Origin: a bacterium
Lineage (GTDB): Bacteria; JAHJDO01
Reading direction: 5' to 3'
Assembly: GCA_030671985.1 (NCBI GenBank)
Contig: DAOVHI010000020.1
Span: 1-14,410, forward strand
Length of the DNA stretch: 14,410 bases
This document shows positions 14,108 to 14,410 of this stretch, piece after piece. Position numbers and translations under genes: made by a program. Each line of letters starts with the position of its first letter. Positions within the stretch are counted from its first letter, which is position 1. The notes beneath the pieces were generated by a model, which was not told where the DNA came from, ran no database searches, and was given only the letters and a program-made list of their open reading frames with translations.

Positions 14108-14410
14108 ATGCCAATAGAAATTATTCTTAACAAATGCACAGGTTGCAGAAAATGCATTCCTGTTTGTCCATTTTCTGCTGTAGAAGTAGTAGATAAAAAA
14201 GCCAAAATTTTGGATAATTGCACATTATGCGGGGCATGTGTGGATGCATGCAGATTTGATGCAATAGTTTTGGACAAAGAAGAGAAAAAAATATCAACGG
14301 GTGAATATAAAGGCATACTGGTTTTTGCAGAACAAAGACATGATGAACTTCAAACTGTAACGCTGGAACTATTAAATGAGGCAAGAAAATTAGCAGATAT
14401 ATTAAAGGAA
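14108..14410 (+). CDS. etfA: Electron transfer flavoprotein alpha subunit with N-terminal 2x[4Fe-4S] ferredoxin domain (partial)
   Basis: The first 101 residues of a gene that runs off the right edge. The N-terminus is a bacterial ferredoxin domain. C10, C13, C16 and C20 form CxxCxxCxxxC followed by Pro, and a second set at C38, C41, C44 and C48 is followed by Arg. After about residue 67 the sequence YKGILVFAEQRHDELQTVTLELLNEARKLAD matches the start of the EtfA flavoprotein fold. Such Fd-EtfA fusions occur in anaerobes, for example in caffeyl-CoA reductase and other flavin-based bifurcating or FAD-dehydrogenase-linked ETF complexes. GGGGGAAG at 14093-14100 precedes ATG 14108. EtfB is not upstream and would have to lie downstream or elsewhere. 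The exact partner dehydrogenase is unknown. Confidence 0.88.
   Translation, partial: MPIEIILNKCTGCRKCIPVCPFSAVEVVDKKAKILDNCTLCGACVDACRFDAIVLDKEEKKISTGEYKGILVFAEQRHDELQTVTLELLNEARKLADILKE

Noticed and set aside
13756-14316. 186-codon open frame on the minus strand over rplQ and etfA
   Set aside because: It lies antisense to two well-supported genes, shows no recognisable family motifs, and other minus-strand frames here are likewise shadows of purine-rich coding DNA.
1-14410. Mobile element, CRISPR array, tRNA or a novel defence-type system
   Set aside because: No direct repeats, terminal inverted repeats, tRNA-like cloverleaf or unassigned gene was found; every interval is filled by a known housekeeping gene except gaps of 42 bases or fewer.

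Overview
The window is one uninterrupted, single-strand block of the bacterial S10-spc-alpha ribosomal protein cluster. The 3' end of an EF-Tu gene flanks it on the left, and the 5' end of a ferredoxin-type electron transfer flavoprotein alpha gene flanks it on the right. All genes read on the + strand. The DNA is AT-rich (below 40% G+C by eye) and strongly purine-rich on the coding strand. Gene content, Shine-Dalgarno-like sites and protein sizes are bacterial. The phylum cannot be fixed from this window. The set (tuf directly before rpsJ, no rpmD, zinc-type S14/S4/L36, no map between adk and infA, Fd-EtfA after rplQ) would suit an uncultivated anaerobic lineage, for example something Omnitrophota-like, but that is a low-confidence guess.

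Layout: tuf 3' end (1-142); S10 segment rpsJ-rplC-rplD-rplW-rplB-rpsS-rplV-rpsC-rplP-rpmC-rpsQ (167-5122); spc segment rplN-rplX-rplE-rpsN-rpsH-rplF-rplR-rpsE-rplO-secY-adk (5125-10892); alpha segment infA-rpmJ-rpsM-rpsK-rpsD-rpoA-rplQ (10885-14065); then an N-terminal 2x[4Fe-4S] EtfA running off the right edge (14108-14410). Gaps are 0-42 bases and several genes overlap. No stretch over 300 bases lacks a gene. I see no Rho-independent terminator, tRNA, mobile element, CRISPR or large repeat.

The products work together: ribosomal proteins of both subunits, EF-Tu and IF-1 for translation, the SecY translocon channel, adenylate kinase and the RNA polymerase alpha subunit. Tight spacing and stop/start overlaps point to translational coupling along one long transcript.

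The most striking feature is in rplO (L15). The frame is intact and well conserved over its full 147 codons, but codon 29, normally the Lys of the GKT motif, is TAA. TAA is also the commonest normal stop here (17 of 30 gene ends seen), so codon reassignment is not a good explanation. An internal Shine-Dalgarno/ATG pair at codon 55 could restart translation. Other points of note are the missing rpmD (L30), a long charged tail on L22 that overlaps rpsC, and a redox gene appended to the ribosomal operon.
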